Below are positions 1-7,913 of a DNA stretch of 58,698 nt, piece after piece. The notes beneath the pieces are model-generated. The model was not told where the DNA came from and did no database searches. It was given only the letters and a program-made list of their open reading frames with translations. How positions within the stretch are numbered: the stretch's first letter is position 1; each line of letters opens with the position of its first letter. Source of the stretch: Lawsonibacter hominis (GTDB taxonomy: Bacteria; Bacillota; Clostridia; Oscillospirales; Oscillospiraceae); assembly GCF_014287895.1 (NCBI RefSeq), contig NZ_JACOPP010000019.1:1-58698 (forward strand), written 5' to 3'. The translations under genes were made by a program, and so were the position numbers.

Positions 1-264
1 GATGGCATTGAGGAGACTCTTACCTACTGCGATTTTCCCAGCGAACACTGGACTCGCATCCGCACCAACAATGTCATTGAGAGGCTCAACCGGGAGATCC
101 GCCGCCGCACCCGTGTGGTGGGTAGTTTCCCGGATGGTAACTCCGCCCTCATGCTGGTCTGTGCCCGCCTGCGCCATGTGGCCGGCACCCAGTGGGGCAA
201 CAAAAAGTACATGAACATGAAGCACCTGGAGGCTGCCGTTGAGGACGCCTCCATTGCTGGCTGA
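1..264 (+). CDS. IS256-family transposase, C-terminal part (gene enters from left edge)
   Basis: The frame is open from the first base to TGA at 262-264 and gives 87 residues. The string NVIERLNREIRRRTRVVG followed by FPDGNSALML is the C-terminal signature of IS256-family (Mutator-like, DDE) transposases, and the Glu in IERLN is the family's third catalytic acid. The N-terminal DD part lies outside the window, so intactness cannot be judged. The transposase would cut and rejoin the ends of its own element. There is no start codon here because the gene is truncated by the window edge. Confidence 0.88.
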   Translation, partial: DGIEETLTYCDFPSEHWTRIRTNNVIERLNREIRRRTRVVGSFPDGNSALMLVCARLRHVAGTQWGNKKYMNMKHLEAAVEDASIAG

Positions 265-318
265 CTTCATTCATTCCAGAGCCTGCAAACCAATTTGCGC
301 AAAATCCTTGACACTACC
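1..318 (+). mobile_element. IS256-family insertion sequence, right end
   Basis: About 50 bases after the transposase stop the sequence TTTGCGCAAAATCCTTG runs into ACACTACC. That is the usual place and style of an IS256-family terminal inverted repeat. The left end is outside the window, so neither the inverted repeat nor the 8-bp target duplication typical of the family could be confirmed. The exact outer boundary (about 317-319) is an estimate. Confidence 0.55.
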
Positions 319-319
319 T

Positions 320-348
320 GGCTGTCCTGTATCACGTACAGGACAGCC
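320..348. other. Perfect 12-bp hairpin between the IS end and the tRNA terminator
   Basis: GGCTGTCCTGTA (320-331) and TACAGGACAGCC (337-348) are perfect inverted repeats around a 5-nt loop. No T-run follows on either strand, so a rho-independent terminator is not well supported. It may be a leftover of an older element end or a structured untranslated region. Confidence 0.5.
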
Positions 349-367
349 ATTCTGATGTATGATACAC

Positions 368-399
368 CAAAGGCGAACCCCTTACAGGGTTCGCCTTGG
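368..399 (-). terminator. Rho-independent terminator downstream of the tRNA 3' end
   Basis: Read on the minus strand, AAGGCGAACCC and GGGTTCGCCTT form an 11-bp perfect stem (370-380 with 387-397) and a short T-rich tail follows. It lies just past the encoded CCA of the tRNA remnant, in the orientation and place expected for the terminator of that tRNA transcript. Confidence 0.6.
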
Positions 400-406
400 T
401 GCATTT

Positions 407-432
407 TGGTGGAGGCGGGGGGAGTCGAACCC
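407..432 (-). other. Prophage attachment site: 3' end of a tRNA gene (T arm, acceptor, CCA)
   Basis: The minus strand reads GGGTTCGACTCCCCCC then GCCTCCACCA: a TTCGACT T loop, the 3' half of the T stem, a 7-nt acceptor strand, discriminator A and encoded CCA. The sequence upstream on this strand (433-474) does not continue as a tRNA: T-stem pairing breaks after GGG, and no anticodon arm is present. This is the duplicated 3' end left by integration into a tRNA gene. The intact tRNA should lie at the far prophage end, beyond 58698. The isoacceptor cannot be named from the 3' end alone. The neighbouring integrase gene supports this reading. Confidence 0.7.
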
Positions 433-474
433 GCCTATAAAATCTTCAAACCGATTGTGCCGCAATTACAAAGA

Positions 475-666
475 TTATTTTGTGTGCAAAATCGTGTGCA
501 ATTTTTCTTCGAAATAAGTGTCTACCAGATCGGCCACCTCTTCCTGCTTGTCCTTCATGGTGTGCTGGTAGACGTTCTTGAGCATATTGTTTGTGGCATG
601 CCCCATTCGCTCCATCGCATATTTGTCTGGCACATTCAAGGCCAGCATGACGGAAGCATTAGCATG
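475..666 (-). pseudogene. int: Tyrosine integrase, C-terminal fragment (severed by ICE insertion)
   Basis: Minus-strand translation ends in HANASVMLALNVPDKY, AMERMGHATNNMLKNVYQHT and then EEKLHTILHTK and TAA (475-477). This is the C-terminal catalytic part of a phage-type tyrosine recombinase. RMGHAT is the box with the second conserved His, and NVYQHT carries the nucleophilic Tyr. The fragment starts abruptly in the H-x-x-R box at the TG of 665-666, and the missing N-terminal part is at 55353-56200. Joining the two across one TG gives 846+2+190 = 1038 nt, 346 codons with no stop, ending 43 bases from the tRNA core. The gene is inactive as it stands but would be restored by precise ICE excision. 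Confidence 0.88.
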
Positions 667-695
667 CCCTTACGGTATAATTACGACAAACCGGA
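665..695 (+). other. ICE left attachment end (attL)
   Basis: The TG at 665-666 is followed inward by CCCTTACGGTATAATTACGA and then CAAACCGG. Read inward from the other end, the right terminus gives CCCGTATGTCAAGCACACGA and then CAAAAA. The two ends share CCC, a CGGTAT/CGTAT block and ACGACAAA, so they are imperfect inverted repeats. The predicted circular joint is CATACGGG-TG-CCCTTACGG, a short imperfect palindrome around the TG, as expected for a large serine recombinase attP. Confidence 0.65.
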
Positions 696-855
696 AAAGC
701 CCCGTATATCAAGGGTTTTCGGTTATCTGGCAAGGTTTTTCATCCTTTTCCAAACCGAAAAATCGAGCCGCGAAGTAGTTATATCGTAGGGGGTGTTATA
801 GTAACGACAAAAACTAAATATTGTTTGGGCGGGCTGTCAGCCCGTCCAACAAATC

Positions 856-893
856 AGGACATTTCCTCTGAAAAGAAGAAATGTCCTTTTTTT
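856..893 (+). terminator. Rho-independent terminator or attenuator ahead of the ParB gene
   Basis: AGGACATTTC (856-865) and GAAATGTCCT (878-887) form a perfect 10-bp stem followed by seven T's (887-893). A second hairpin (GGGCGGGCT, then AGCCCGTCC, about 827-847) comes just before it. The ParB-like start is only 35 bases downstream. The structure therefore either blocks read-through from outside the ICE or works as a leader attenuator. The 667-855 stretch before it holds the element end and no convincing gene. Confidence 0.75.
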
Positions 894-927
894 GTACCCA
901 AAATCAGATGCCGACAGGAGGAACACG

Positions 928-1842
928 ATGACTGAAAAAACAGCGCAGAAAGAACCGGGCAAAAAGCCCGCGCCATCCAAAAAGCCGAAACCGCAGCAGG
1001 AAGTAGTTGTTCAGATTTCGCTCTCTGAGCTGCATCCGTTCCCGGATCACCCCTTTCAGGTGCGGGAGGATGCGTCCATGCAGGAAACCGCCGAAAGCGT
1101 TAAGGAATACGGCGTCCTCGTCCCCGCGCTGGCGCGGCCACGGGAGGACGGCGATTATGAGCTGATTGCAGGCCACCGCCGCAAACACGCCTGCGAGCTG
1201 GCTGGGCTGGCCACCATGCCCGTCATTGTCCGCGACATTGACCGGGACGCTGCCACCATTATCATGGTGGACAGCAACCTTCAGCGGGAGAACATTCTCC
1301 CCTCCGAACGCGCCAAAGCCTACAAGATGAAGATGGAGGCCATCAAGCGGCAGGGCGCACGAACGGATCTGACTTCGCCGAAAATTTCGGCGAAGTTCCG
1401 CAGCGATGATGAAGTTGGTCAGGATGCCGGTGTGAGCGGAGATACCATCCGCAACTACATCGCCTTGACGCAGTTAGTCCCGGAGCTTCAGCAGATGGTG
1501 GACGAGAAGAAAATCGCCCTCAGTCCCGCCTATCAGCTTGCGGCGCTGACACCCAAGGAGCAGGGGCTGCTTCTGGAAACCATCGACAGCGAACAGACCA
1601 CCCCCTCGCTCTCGCAGGCGCAGCGGATGAAAAAGCTCAGTCAGAGCGGCGAGCTGAACGAGGACACCATGCTCTCCATTATGATGGAGCAGAAGAAACC
1701 GGAGAAAAACGACATCACCCTTTCCGGTGAAAAGCTCCGCAAATACTTCCCGCGTTCCTATACCCCGTTCCAGATCGAGAACACCATCTTCAAATTACTG
1801 GACGCATGGCAGAAAAAGCGCCAGCGCGACCAGAGCCGTTGA
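928..1842 (+). CDS. ParB/RepB/Spo0J-family DNA-binding protein
   Basis: A 304-residue protein. The ATG at 928 is chosen because AGGAGG (916-921) lies 6 bases before it; the frame is open upstream to a weaker TTG at 892. A Lys/Pro-rich tail precedes the ParB nuclease-like fold, with GHRRKHACELAGL and DSNLQRENILPSERA as the diagnostic boxes, then a helix-turn-helix region (DAGVSGDTIRNYIALTQL). ICE-encoded ParB homologues are thought to aid element maintenance or regulation; no ParA partner is visible in the window. The gene opens the leftmost ICE operon. The loop TSPKISAK is encoded by a 25-nt perfect palindrome (1372-1396) that recurs at 34322-34346. Confidence 0.9.
   Translation: MTEKTAQKEPGKKPAPSKKPKPQQEVVVQISLSELHPFPDHPFQVREDASMQETAESVKEYGVLVPALARPREDGDYELIAGHRRKHACELAGLATMPVIVRDIDRDAATIIMVDSNLQRENILPSERAKAYKMKMEAIKRQGARTDLTSPKISAKFRSDDEVGQDAGVSGDTIRNYIALTQLVPELQQMVDEKKIALSPAYQLAALTPKEQGLLLETIDSEQTTPSLSQAQRMKKLSQSGELNEDTMLSIMMEQKKPEKNDITLSGEKLRKYFPRSYTPFQIENTIFKLLDAWQKKRQRDQSR
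1372..1396. repeat. 25-nt perfect palindrome, copy 1
   Basis: Arms ACTTCGCCGAAA and TTTCGGCGAAGT flank a single central A. The copy lies in frame in the ParB-like gene and encodes TSPKISAK. An identical copy lies at 34322-34346, about 33 kb away, in an unrelated gene. No third copy was found by eye. Confidence 0.85.
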
Positions 1843-1893
1843 GCGGACAAGCAGTTTGTTTGTCCGCTATTTTCATGCCAAAAGGAGGACGCC

Positions 1894-2508
1894 ATGTATA
1901 TCAACACGTTCAAATACACGCCCAAAGATGTGAGCTGCCAGCTCTGTACCGAGTATGTGAAAAAGCTGGGCTGTACCGCCCTGCGCTGCCCGTGGCTGGC
2001 CGAGCGCATTGAGGCCGGTGTGGTCGGCTACCGCGAGGCCGTCATGGAAACATTCCCCCGCGACCGCCGCCTGTCCTCGCGCCTGAACCTGCTGATCAAG
2101 CATTATCCCGGAAGCCTCTGGAGCAACGAGCAGCATGAGCGCCGAATGCAGTATCAGTGCGCCGTGCAGGGCTACCGCCGCCGCAGGGATACCAACGCCT
2201 ATTATGCGGCCATGTACCTGCTGACCTCCAACGACGACATTTACCGCCGCACGGCAAACTGCTTCTGCAAGGACGGGATTGAGTTCGGCTATGCGGTGTT
2301 GAAAAACACCTCGCCGCACAACTACGCACTGTTCATGGCAGCGCGCGACCTCTGCGACAAGACGGAGGCCGTCACGATGGCGGACTTGGCGGAACCGGAG
2401 GTCATTGACCCGGAGGCGCTGCGCCTGGTCGTCAACGCCACTCTGATCGCCCGCTATGGGCTTGCCGCCTTTCAGATCAGAGCGCGAGGTGCCGAATATG
2501 AACGCTGA
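1894..2508 (+). CDS. Conserved ICE protein of unknown function
   Basis: A 204-residue protein with a good ribosome site (AAAGGAGG, 1880-1887) before the ATG. A Cys cluster near the N-terminus (CQLC ... LGCTALRCPW) suggests a small metal-binding site; the rest is rich in Arg and Tyr with no signal peptide or membrane segment. It follows the ParB-like gene and overlaps the next small gene, so it belongs to the same operon. I recognise it as a protein type often seen in these ICEs but know no tested function. Confidence 0.8.
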   Translation: MYINTFKYTPKDVSCQLCTEYVKKLGCTALRCPWLAERIEAGVVGYREAVMETFPRDRRLSSRLNLLIKHYPGSLWSNEQHERRMQYQCAVQGYRRRRDTNAYYAAMYLLTSNDDIYRRTANCFCKDGIEFGYAVLKNTSPHNYALFMAARDLCDKTEAVTMADLAEPEVIDPEALRLVVNATLIARYGLAAFQIRARGAEYER

Positions 2509-2761
2509 TGATTTTGTCGGCGGGCACAGCATCCTTGCGCTGGAGCGCTTTATGGACGAAACCAGCCACATGATTATTTTTGATGTCCTGTCGTGGAAAT
2601 CCCCTGTGGGTGAAAAGGGCGAACGGCTGAGGTTGTTCCTCTCCGACGTGGGATATGCCAAGGCGCAGGCATCCGAGAGGCGCGGAGAAATCAAAATTCG
2701 CAAACACGCCGACGTCATTGAGGGGCATATCCTCCCTGACCGGAAAAAGCGGCGTCACTAA
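2498..2761 (+). CDS. Small conserved ICE protein (DUF5720-like)
   Basis: An 87-residue protein. The ATG at 2498 overlaps the end of the previous gene by 11 bases and has GAGGTG upstream; translational coupling is likely. The sequence begins MNADDFVGGHSILALERFM and ends in a basic tail (DRKKRRH). It looks like the DUF5720 family found in the same position in related elements; the family assignment is from memory. No catalytic motif is visible. Confidence 0.75.
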   Translation: MNADDFVGGHSILALERFMDETSHMIIFDVLSWKSPVGEKGERLRLFLSDVGYAKAQASERRGEIKIRKHADVIEGHILPDRKKRRH

Positions 2762-2780
2762 AATGATTGGAGGAATTACC

Positions 2781-3284
2781 ATGAGCAGAGTTACAGAGCT
2801 GGAAAAAGCGCTGACCACGCTGTTTCGTAAGGGTACAGAGGTCGGCTACACGGAAACGGAGATTGACGAGTTTCTGGAAAACATCGACTATCACGCCCTG
2901 CTGCAAGCCGTTTGGAACAAGGCTGAAACGGTCTATGCCTACCGCGCAGACGGCAAAAATGCGCTGAGTCTGGACTATCGCAGCTCAGAGCTGTTCAAGC
3001 AGCGAGCGACGCTTCTCTATGAGGACGTGGGCGACAGCTATATCGGCGCGGTGTTTGCCGCCCGGTCGATGGAGTTGTGGCTGCTGGAGGATATGGGCTT
3101 TGCCGTCGTTGCCAAATTCAGCGTGAACGCCGGAGAAGGCGAATACGTCACCGAGTATCGCGTCTACAAGGGCAGCGATTGGGCAGACAGCGAGATTTCT
3201 CTGGATTTGGAGGACTTGGTGGCCGAGCTTGCCGCCCTGTGCGATCCCTACTACGAACACGAGCAGCCCATCTATGAGCTGTGA
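2781..3284 (+). CDS. Hypothetical acidic ICE protein
   Basis: A 167-residue protein. The ATG at 2781 has GGAGG at 2769-2773; an in-frame ATG at 2763 lacks a better site. The protein is acidic, with no membrane segment or Cys cluster, and ends in a run rich in Glu and Leu. It sits in the left operon between the small protein at 2498 and the PP-loop protein. I do not recognise a function. Confidence 0.78.
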   Translation: MSRVTELEKALTTLFRKGTEVGYTETEIDEFLENIDYHALLQAVWNKAETVYAYRADGKNALSLDYRSSELFKQRATLLYEDVGDSYIGAVFAARSMELWLLEDMGFAVVAKFSVNAGEGEYVTEYRVYKGSDWADSEISLDLEDLVAELAALCDPYYEHEQPIYEL

Positions 3285-3318
3285 TGTGGGAAAGGAGTGG
3301 AAACGAAGCGGCTTCCCC

Positions 3319-4101
3319 ATGCGGGAAACCATTCAGAACGCAAACGGCAAGCAGTTTCACGCCGTCAGCCTGTCCGGTGGCAAGGACAGTACCGCCATGC
3401 TGCTTTTGATGATCGAACGGGATATGCCCATCGACATGGTGCTGTCAGCGGACACCGGCATGGAGTTCCCGGAAATGTACGAACACCTTGCCAAACTGGA
3501 CGAGCATCTTTTCCGGGAGCGCGGCATCCATATTACCACGCTGCGGCATCCCAAGGGCTTTGAATACCTGATGTTCGACGAACCCAAGCAGAAGCCCCGC
3601 AGTCTGGAAAACCGTGCAAAGCTGGGCATCCCGCCCTACGGCAACGGCTGGCCGGGAATCCGCGTCCGCTGGTGTACCGGGCAGCTCAAAACGCACCTCA
3701 TCACCAAGGAGGTCAACCGGCTCAAAGGCGAGCTGGGCGCGATCCACTATGTCGGTATCGCCGCCGATGAAGCGTGGCGCTGCAAGGATGAGCGGTATCC
3801 CCTCGTGGAATGGGGCATCACGGAGGCGCAGGCGCTCCAAGCCTGTTACGACCGTGGCTTTGACTTCGGCGGACTGTATGAGATTTACCACCGTGCGTCC
3901 TGCTGGTGCTGCCCGTTCCAGCGTATCGACGAGCTGCGGAAGCTGCGAAAGCATCACCCGGAGCTGTGGGAAAAGCTGATGGAGCTGGATCGCCGTGCGC
4001 TGGCGCAGTTCGGCACCGGCCCGCTGGGACAGTTCAAGCAGAACTGGAGCGTAGAGCGGCTGGATACGCGGTTTGCCGAGGAGGACGGCCAAACAGGTTG
4101 A
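3319..4101 (+). CDS. PP-loop ATPase / PAPS-reductase-family protein
   Basis: About 260 residues. The P-loop-like motif SLSGGKDSTAMLLLM near residue 20 marks the PP-loop (adenine nucleotide alpha hydrolase) fold of PAPS reductases and related sulfur- or nucleotide-transfer enzymes. A Cys-rich segment (ASCWCCPFQRIDELR) and RVRWCTGQLK may hold a metal or iron-sulfur centre. The start is uncertain: AAAGGAG is at 3291-3297, 21 bases before this ATG, and the frame is open to an ATG at 3274 that overlaps the previous gene. Homologues are common in Firmicutes ICEs. A true sulfate-reducing role is unlikely in this setting; DNA or RNA modification is possible but unproved. Confidence 0.85.
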   Translation: MRETIQNANGKQFHAVSLSGGKDSTAMLLLMIERDMPIDMVLSADTGMEFPEMYEHLAKLDEHLFRERGIHITTLRHPKGFEYLMFDEPKQKPRSLENRAKLGIPPYGNGWPGIRVRWCTGQLKTHLITKEVNRLKGELGAIHYVGIAADEAWRCKDERYPLVEWGITEAQALQACYDRGFDFGGLYEIYHRASCWCCPFQRIDELRKLRKHHPELWEKLMELDRRALAQFGTGPLGQFKQNWSVERLDTRFAEEDGQTG

Positions 4102-4128
4102 CTGCCCTGCGGAAAGGATTGAAGCAAT

Positions 4129-4965
4129 ATGGCTGTATTTCGCGTTGAACGGACGCGGGATTACACGGTGATGTGCAACCATCACCTGAAAGACAGCAAT
4201 CTTTCCCTGAAAGCCAAGGGGCTGCTCTCCATGATGCTCTCCCTCCCCGACGAGTGGAATTACACCACGCGGGGGCTGGCTGCGATCTGCAAGGAGGGCG
4301 TGGACGCCATCGGGAAAACGCTCAAGGAGCTGGAGCTGGCGGGCTACATCATCCGCCGTCAGCTTCGCGGCAAGGACGGGCGCATTTCCGACACGGAGTA
4401 CACCATCTTCGAGAAGCCCCGAAAGCCCTCTCCACCGGATACGACTTTACCAGATACGGAAAACCCGTATCTGGATAACCCGGATACGGAGGCACCGGAT
4501 ACGGATAATCCCGCGCAATTAAATACTAAGAAATCTAATACTCAAAAATCAAATACTGATCTATCAAGCACTCATTCATTCTTTCTGCCTGCGGCGGACG
4601 GAATGACGGACGGATTTGAGAAAAAAGCGGAGATCAGAGAGCAAATCGAATACGACATTCTCTGTCAGCAGTATGACCGGATGCAGCTTGATGAGCTGGT
4701 GGAGATTATGCTGGAGGTTGCTATGAACCGCAGCCCCACGGTCAAGATCGGGCGGGATGCGGAGTATCCCACCGGCTTCGTCCAACAGCGCTTTGAAAAG
4801 ATCACCTCCATGCACATCGAAAAGGTCATGGACGGTATCCGCGAGAACACCACCCGCGTTTGGAACACGAAAGCCTATCTCATGGCGGCGCTGTTCAATT
4901 CCGTTTCCACCATCGACAACCACTACGCCATGCTGGTCAATCACGATTTTCACGGCGGCCCCTAA
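4129..4965 (+). CDS. Replication-initiator-like helix-turn-helix protein (DUF6017-like C-terminus)
   Basis: A 278-residue protein. The N-terminal ~95 residues form a winged-helix domain typical of RepA/DnaD-like plasmid and ICE initiators (YTTRGLAAICKEGVDAIGK, then KTLKELELAGYIIRR). A Pro/Asp/Thr-rich repeated linker follows (PDTxxPDT pattern, about residues 100-130), then a C-terminal helical domain (EIREQIEYDILCQQYDRMQL) like that of DUF6017 proteins. It probably takes part in element replication or control; this rests on family resemblance. The ATG follows AAAGGATTGAAGCAAT. It lies in the left operon. Confidence 0.82.
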   Translation: MAVFRVERTRDYTVMCNHHLKDSNLSLKAKGLLSMMLSLPDEWNYTTRGLAAICKEGVDAIGKTLKELELAGYIIRRQLRGKDGRISDTEYTIFEKPRKPSPPDTTLPDTENPYLDNPDTEAPDTDNPAQLNTKKSNTQKSNTDLSSTHSFFLPAADGMTDGFEKKAEIREQIEYDILCQQYDRMQLDELVEIMLEVAMNRSPTVKIGRDAEYPTGFVQQRFEKITSMHIEKVMDGIRENTTRVWNTKAYLMAALFNSVSTIDNHYAMLVNHDFHGGP

Positions 4966-5013
4966 AGGCCGTCATTTTTCATGCCCGATTCCGGGAGAAA
5001 GGATTTGATACCG

Positions 5014-5361
5014 ATGAAACGCCCCCTTGCCTACATCACCGCTCCGTGGAGCGAGAACGAGTTTGAGAACACCGAAAATGCCGCCAAGTATTGCAGGGCG
5101 GTCTATGACGCGGGCTTTTCGCCCATCTGCCCCACGCTGTTTCTGCCACTGTTCCTACACGATGAGATTCCGCAGGAGCACAAGGACTGCATCGACATGG
5201 CGCGGGAGTATCTACGCCGCGCTCGTGTGCTGGTGGTTTGCGGCAGCACCGTAGATGAAAGCGTGAAAAATGACATCGCCGTGGCCGAGCGCCTGCGGAT
5301 CACCGCCACCACGCTGGACGGCATCCTAACCGTCAAGGGGCAGGGGCGCAGAAATGAATGA
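5014..5361 (+). CDS. Deoxyribosyltransferase-like small protein (DUF7768/DUF4406-like)
   Basis: A 115-residue protein. The ATG at 5014 has GAGAAAGGA upstream; in-frame ATG 4981 is too far ahead and has no ribosome site. The pattern YITAPWS at the N-terminus, CRAVYDAGFSPICPTL and VVCGSTVDESVKNDI resembles the nucleoside 2-deoxyribosyltransferase-like fold. Catalytic function is not shown. It lies between the initiator-like gene and PcfB in the same direction. Confidence 0.75.
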   Translation: MKRPLAYITAPWSENEFENTENAAKYCRAVYDAGFSPICPTLFLPLFLHDEIPQEHKDCIDMAREYLRRARVLVVCGSTVDESVKNDIAVAERLRITATTLDGILTVKGQGRRNE

Positions 5362-5443
5362 GCATCTTCTGCACCGGCTGGTGGTACCGCCTTAGTGTCC
5401 CGGCATTCTCCCTGCAAATCGGAGGAAAGGAGCGTGATAAGTC

Positions 5444-5920
5444 ATGCAGGAAGAAGTTGAACAGAGAATCGTATCCCTGATGATCTCCTGCGGAAAGCTG
5501 GGTGAACAGGAATTTCGCAAGGCCGTTGCCAAGCTGCTGGAGCAGCTAAAAAACGATTATCAGAAATATCAGCACGGCAAGGCCAATCCCCACGGAAAAA
5601 TGACCGTCAAGCAGCTTGCCGCCAAGGATAAGGGATTGCAGAGCATTGAAGTCACCGATCAGAATATCGGCTCATTCAACCGGATTGCCCGGAAGTATGG
5701 CATTGACTTCGCTCCATTCAAGGTCAAGGGCGAAAAGCGATACATGGTGTTCTTCAAAGCGCCGGACGCCGACGCCATGACCGCCGCGTTCAAGGAATAC
5801 ACTGCCAAACAGGTCAGGAAGGCGGAACGCCCCTCGGTGCTGGAAAAGCTGCAACACTTCAAGTCGCTCATTCAGGCGGCTGTGGTGGACAGGACAAAGC
5901 GGAAGGAGCTGGAACGATGA
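5444..5920 (+). CDS. PcfB-family protein (DUF3801)
   Basis: A 158-residue protein with TAAGTC just before the ATG and GGAGGAAAGGAG upstream (5420-5431). The layout matches PcfB: an N-terminal helix (EEVEQRIVSLMISCGKLGEQ), a central mixed domain (DQNIGSFNRIARKYGIDFAP) and a basic C-terminus. PcfB is an accessory factor that links the relaxosome to the VirD4-type coupling protein in pCF10-like systems. The overlap of 4 bases with the coupling protein gene supports that role. Confidence 0.88.
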   Translation: MQEEVEQRIVSLMISCGKLGEQEFRKAVAKLLEQLKNDYQKYQHGKANPHGKMTVKQLAAKDKGLQSIEVTDQNIGSFNRIARKYGIDFAPFKVKGEKRYMVFFKAPDADAMTAAFKEYTAKQVRKAERPSVLEKLQHFKSLIQAAVVDRTKRKELER

Positions 5921-7704
5921 AGCAAGTCAACGTCAAAAAGCTCATTCTTCCCAACATCCCGTATGTGTTCATCGCGCTGCTGGCCACCAAGGTCAGCGAG
6001 GCGGTGCGGCTGGCTCCCGGTTCGGACGCTTCCACGAAGCTGCTGAACATTATGACCGGCCTGAACACGGCGTTCCACTCCCTTGTCCCCAGCTTTCATC
6101 CCATTGACCTGTGCGTGGGCGTTGCCGCCGCCATCGCCATTCGACTGGCGGTCTATATCAAGGGCAAAAATGCCAAGAAATTCCGCAAAAATCTGGAGTA
6201 CGGCAGCGCCCGTTGGGGAACCGCCGAGGACATCAAGCCCTACGTCGATCCTGCGTTTGAGAACAACATCATTCTCACGCAGACGGAGCGGCTGACGATG
6301 AATAGCCGCCCCAAAGACCCGAAAACGGCGCGGAACAAAAATGTCCTGATCGTCGGCGGCAGCGGTTCGGGCAAGACCCGCTTTTGGTTGAAGCCCAATC
6401 TGCTCCAATGCACATCAAAAACCTATCCCACCAGCTTCGTCGTCACCGATCCCAAAGGGGACATCTTGGTTTCCTGCGGCCATGCGCTGCAAAAGAACGG
6501 GTATCAGATCAAGATTCTCAATTCCCTGAACTTCAAGAAGTCCATGCACTACAACCCGTTCGCCTACATCCACTCGGAAAAGGACATTTTGAAGCTGGTC
6601 ACGACGCTGATCGCCAACACCAAGGGCGAGGGCAAAGCCGGTGACGATTTCTGGGTGAAAGCGGAAACGCTGCTCTACACCGCCCTTATCGGGTACATCC
6701 ACTATGAAGCGCCGGTGGAGGAACAGAATTTCTCTACGCTCATTGAGTTTATCAATGCGATGGAGGTGCGCGGGGACGATGAGGACTTCAAAAATCCGGT
6801 GGACTTGATGTTCGACGAGCTGAAAAAGCGCAAGCCAGACCACTTCGCCGTCCGCCAATATGCCAAATTCAAGCTAAGTGCCGGCAAGACCGCGAAAAGC
6901 ATACTTATTTCCTGCGGCGCACGGCTTGCGCCCTTTGACATTCAGGAGCTTCGGGAGCTGACGGCCTATGACGAGCTGCAACTGGACACGCTGGGCGACC
7001 GGAAAACCGCCCTGTTCATCATCATGTCCGATACGGATGATACCTTTAACTTTCTCATTTCCATGTGCTATACCCAGCTTTTCAACCTGTTGTGTGAAAA
7101 GGCGGATGATGTGTACGGCGGACGCTTGCCGGTTCATGTCCGCTGCCTGATCGACGAGGCCGCGAATATCGGCCAGATACCGAGGCTTGAGAAGCTGGTA
7201 GCGACGATCCGTTCCAGAGAAATCTCCTGCTGCCTTGTCTTGCAGGCGCAGAGCCAGCTCAAAGCCCTGTATAAAGACAGCGCGGATACGATCATCGGCA
7301 ACATGGACTGCTCCATCTTTTTGGGCGGTAAGGAACCCGGTACGCTGAAAGAGCTGGCGGCGGCGCTGGGTAAGGAAACCATCGACAGCTATAACACCGG
7401 CGAGAGCCGTGGCCGCGAGGTTTCCCATTCGCTGAACTATCAGAAATTGGGCAAGGAGCTGATGAGCGTGGATGAGCTTGCCGTGCTGGATGGCGGCAAG
7501 TGCATCTTGCAGCTTCGCGGCGTCCGCCCGTTTCTGTCCAACAAATATGATCTCACCAAGCATCCCCTCTACCGCTACACAGCGGATTATGACAAGAAAT
7601 ACGCCTTTGACATAGAGCGTTTTCTGTCCCATCGCCTCAAGCTCAAGCCGGATGATGCAGTTGAGGTGTATCAGGCAGACCTTTCCGGTGAACCTGTCGC
7701 CTGA
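5917..7704 (+). CDS. VirD4-like type IV coupling protein (conjugative DNA transfer ATPase)
   Basis: A 595-residue protein. The N-terminus has two hydrophobic segments (about residues 10-30 and 55-80). The Walker A motif GGSGSGKTRFW is near residue 147, with the Walker B region CLIDEAANIGQIPRL near 408 and LQAQSQLKALY downstream. These are the hallmarks of VirD4/TcpA-type coupling proteins, membrane hexamers that feed relaxase-bound DNA into the secretion channel. It overlaps PcfB at its start (ATGA-type) and precedes the Maff2 gene. Confidence 0.95.
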   Translation: MKQVNVKKLILPNIPYVFIALLATKVSEAVRLAPGSDASTKLLNIMTGLNTAFHSLVPSFHPIDLCVGVAAAIAIRLAVYIKGKNAKKFRKNLEYGSARWGTAEDIKPYVDPAFENNIILTQTERLTMNSRPKDPKTARNKNVLIVGGSGSGKTRFWLKPNLLQCTSKTYPTSFVVTDPKGDILVSCGHALQKNGYQIKILNSLNFKKSMHYNPFAYIHSEKDILKLVTTLIANTKGEGKAGDDFWVKAETLLYTALIGYIHYEAPVEEQNFSTLIEFINAMEVRGDDEDFKNPVDLMFDELKKRKPDHFAVRQYAKFKLSAGKTAKSILISCGARLAPFDIQELRELTAYDELQLDTLGDRKTALFIIMSDTDDTFNFLISMCYTQLFNLLCEKADDVYGGRLPVHVRCLIDEAANIGQIPRLEKLVATIRSREISCCLVLQAQSQLKALYKDSADTIIGNMDCSIFLGGKEPGTLKELAAALGKETIDSYNTGESRGREVSHSLNYQKLGKELMSVDELAVLDGGKCILQLRGVRPFLSNKYDLTKHPLYRYTADYDKKYAFDIERFLSHRLKLKPDDAVEVYQADLSGEPVA

Positions 7705-7798
7705 CGGCGGCAGCCTGTTTTGACAACGACTCGATGAAACTTCGTGGAAGAAATGTACCCTCCAAAATCTAAAAACATATTTTTCGGAGGTACTATTT

Positions 7799-7913
7799 AT
7801 GGCTTTCTTTAATTCTGCTGTTGGTGTTCTTCAGACCCTCGTTGTGGCGCTGGGCGCTGGCCTCGGCATTTGGGGTGCGATCAATCTGCTGGAGGGCTAC
7901 GGCAACGACAACC
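7799..7913 (+). CDS. Maff2-family small membrane protein, exon 1
   Basis: The ATG at 7799 follows TCGGAGGTACTATTT. The exon encodes MAFFNSAVGVLQTLVVALGA and continues through GLGIWG to GNDN, a hydrophobic helix typical of Maff2 proteins of Tn1549-type elements (small membrane or pilin-like transfer proteins). The group II intron starts at G7914, so this exon ends in the first base of a Pro codon (AAC C). If unspliced, translation would stop at TGA 7928-7930 after seven foreign residues. Joined to 8710-8810 the frame is 216 nt, giving 71 residues ending in SGLFG. Confidence 0.85.

Noticed and set aside
407..432. Complete tRNA gene
   Set aside because: Only the T arm, acceptor 3' strand and CCA are present; the upstream bases do not form anticodon or D arms.
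295..789. 164-residue plus-strand frame over the tRNA remnant and integrase fragment
   Set aside because: It is antisense to the integrase C-terminus, crosses the ICE boundary and has no recognisable product.
4436..4520. Repeated GATACGG/CCGGATAC units suggestive of a CRISPR or iteron array
   Set aside because: They encode the Pro-Asp-Thr linker of the initiator-like protein, with irregular spacing. Iterons cannot be excluded, but CRISPR is ruled out by the missing uniform spacers.
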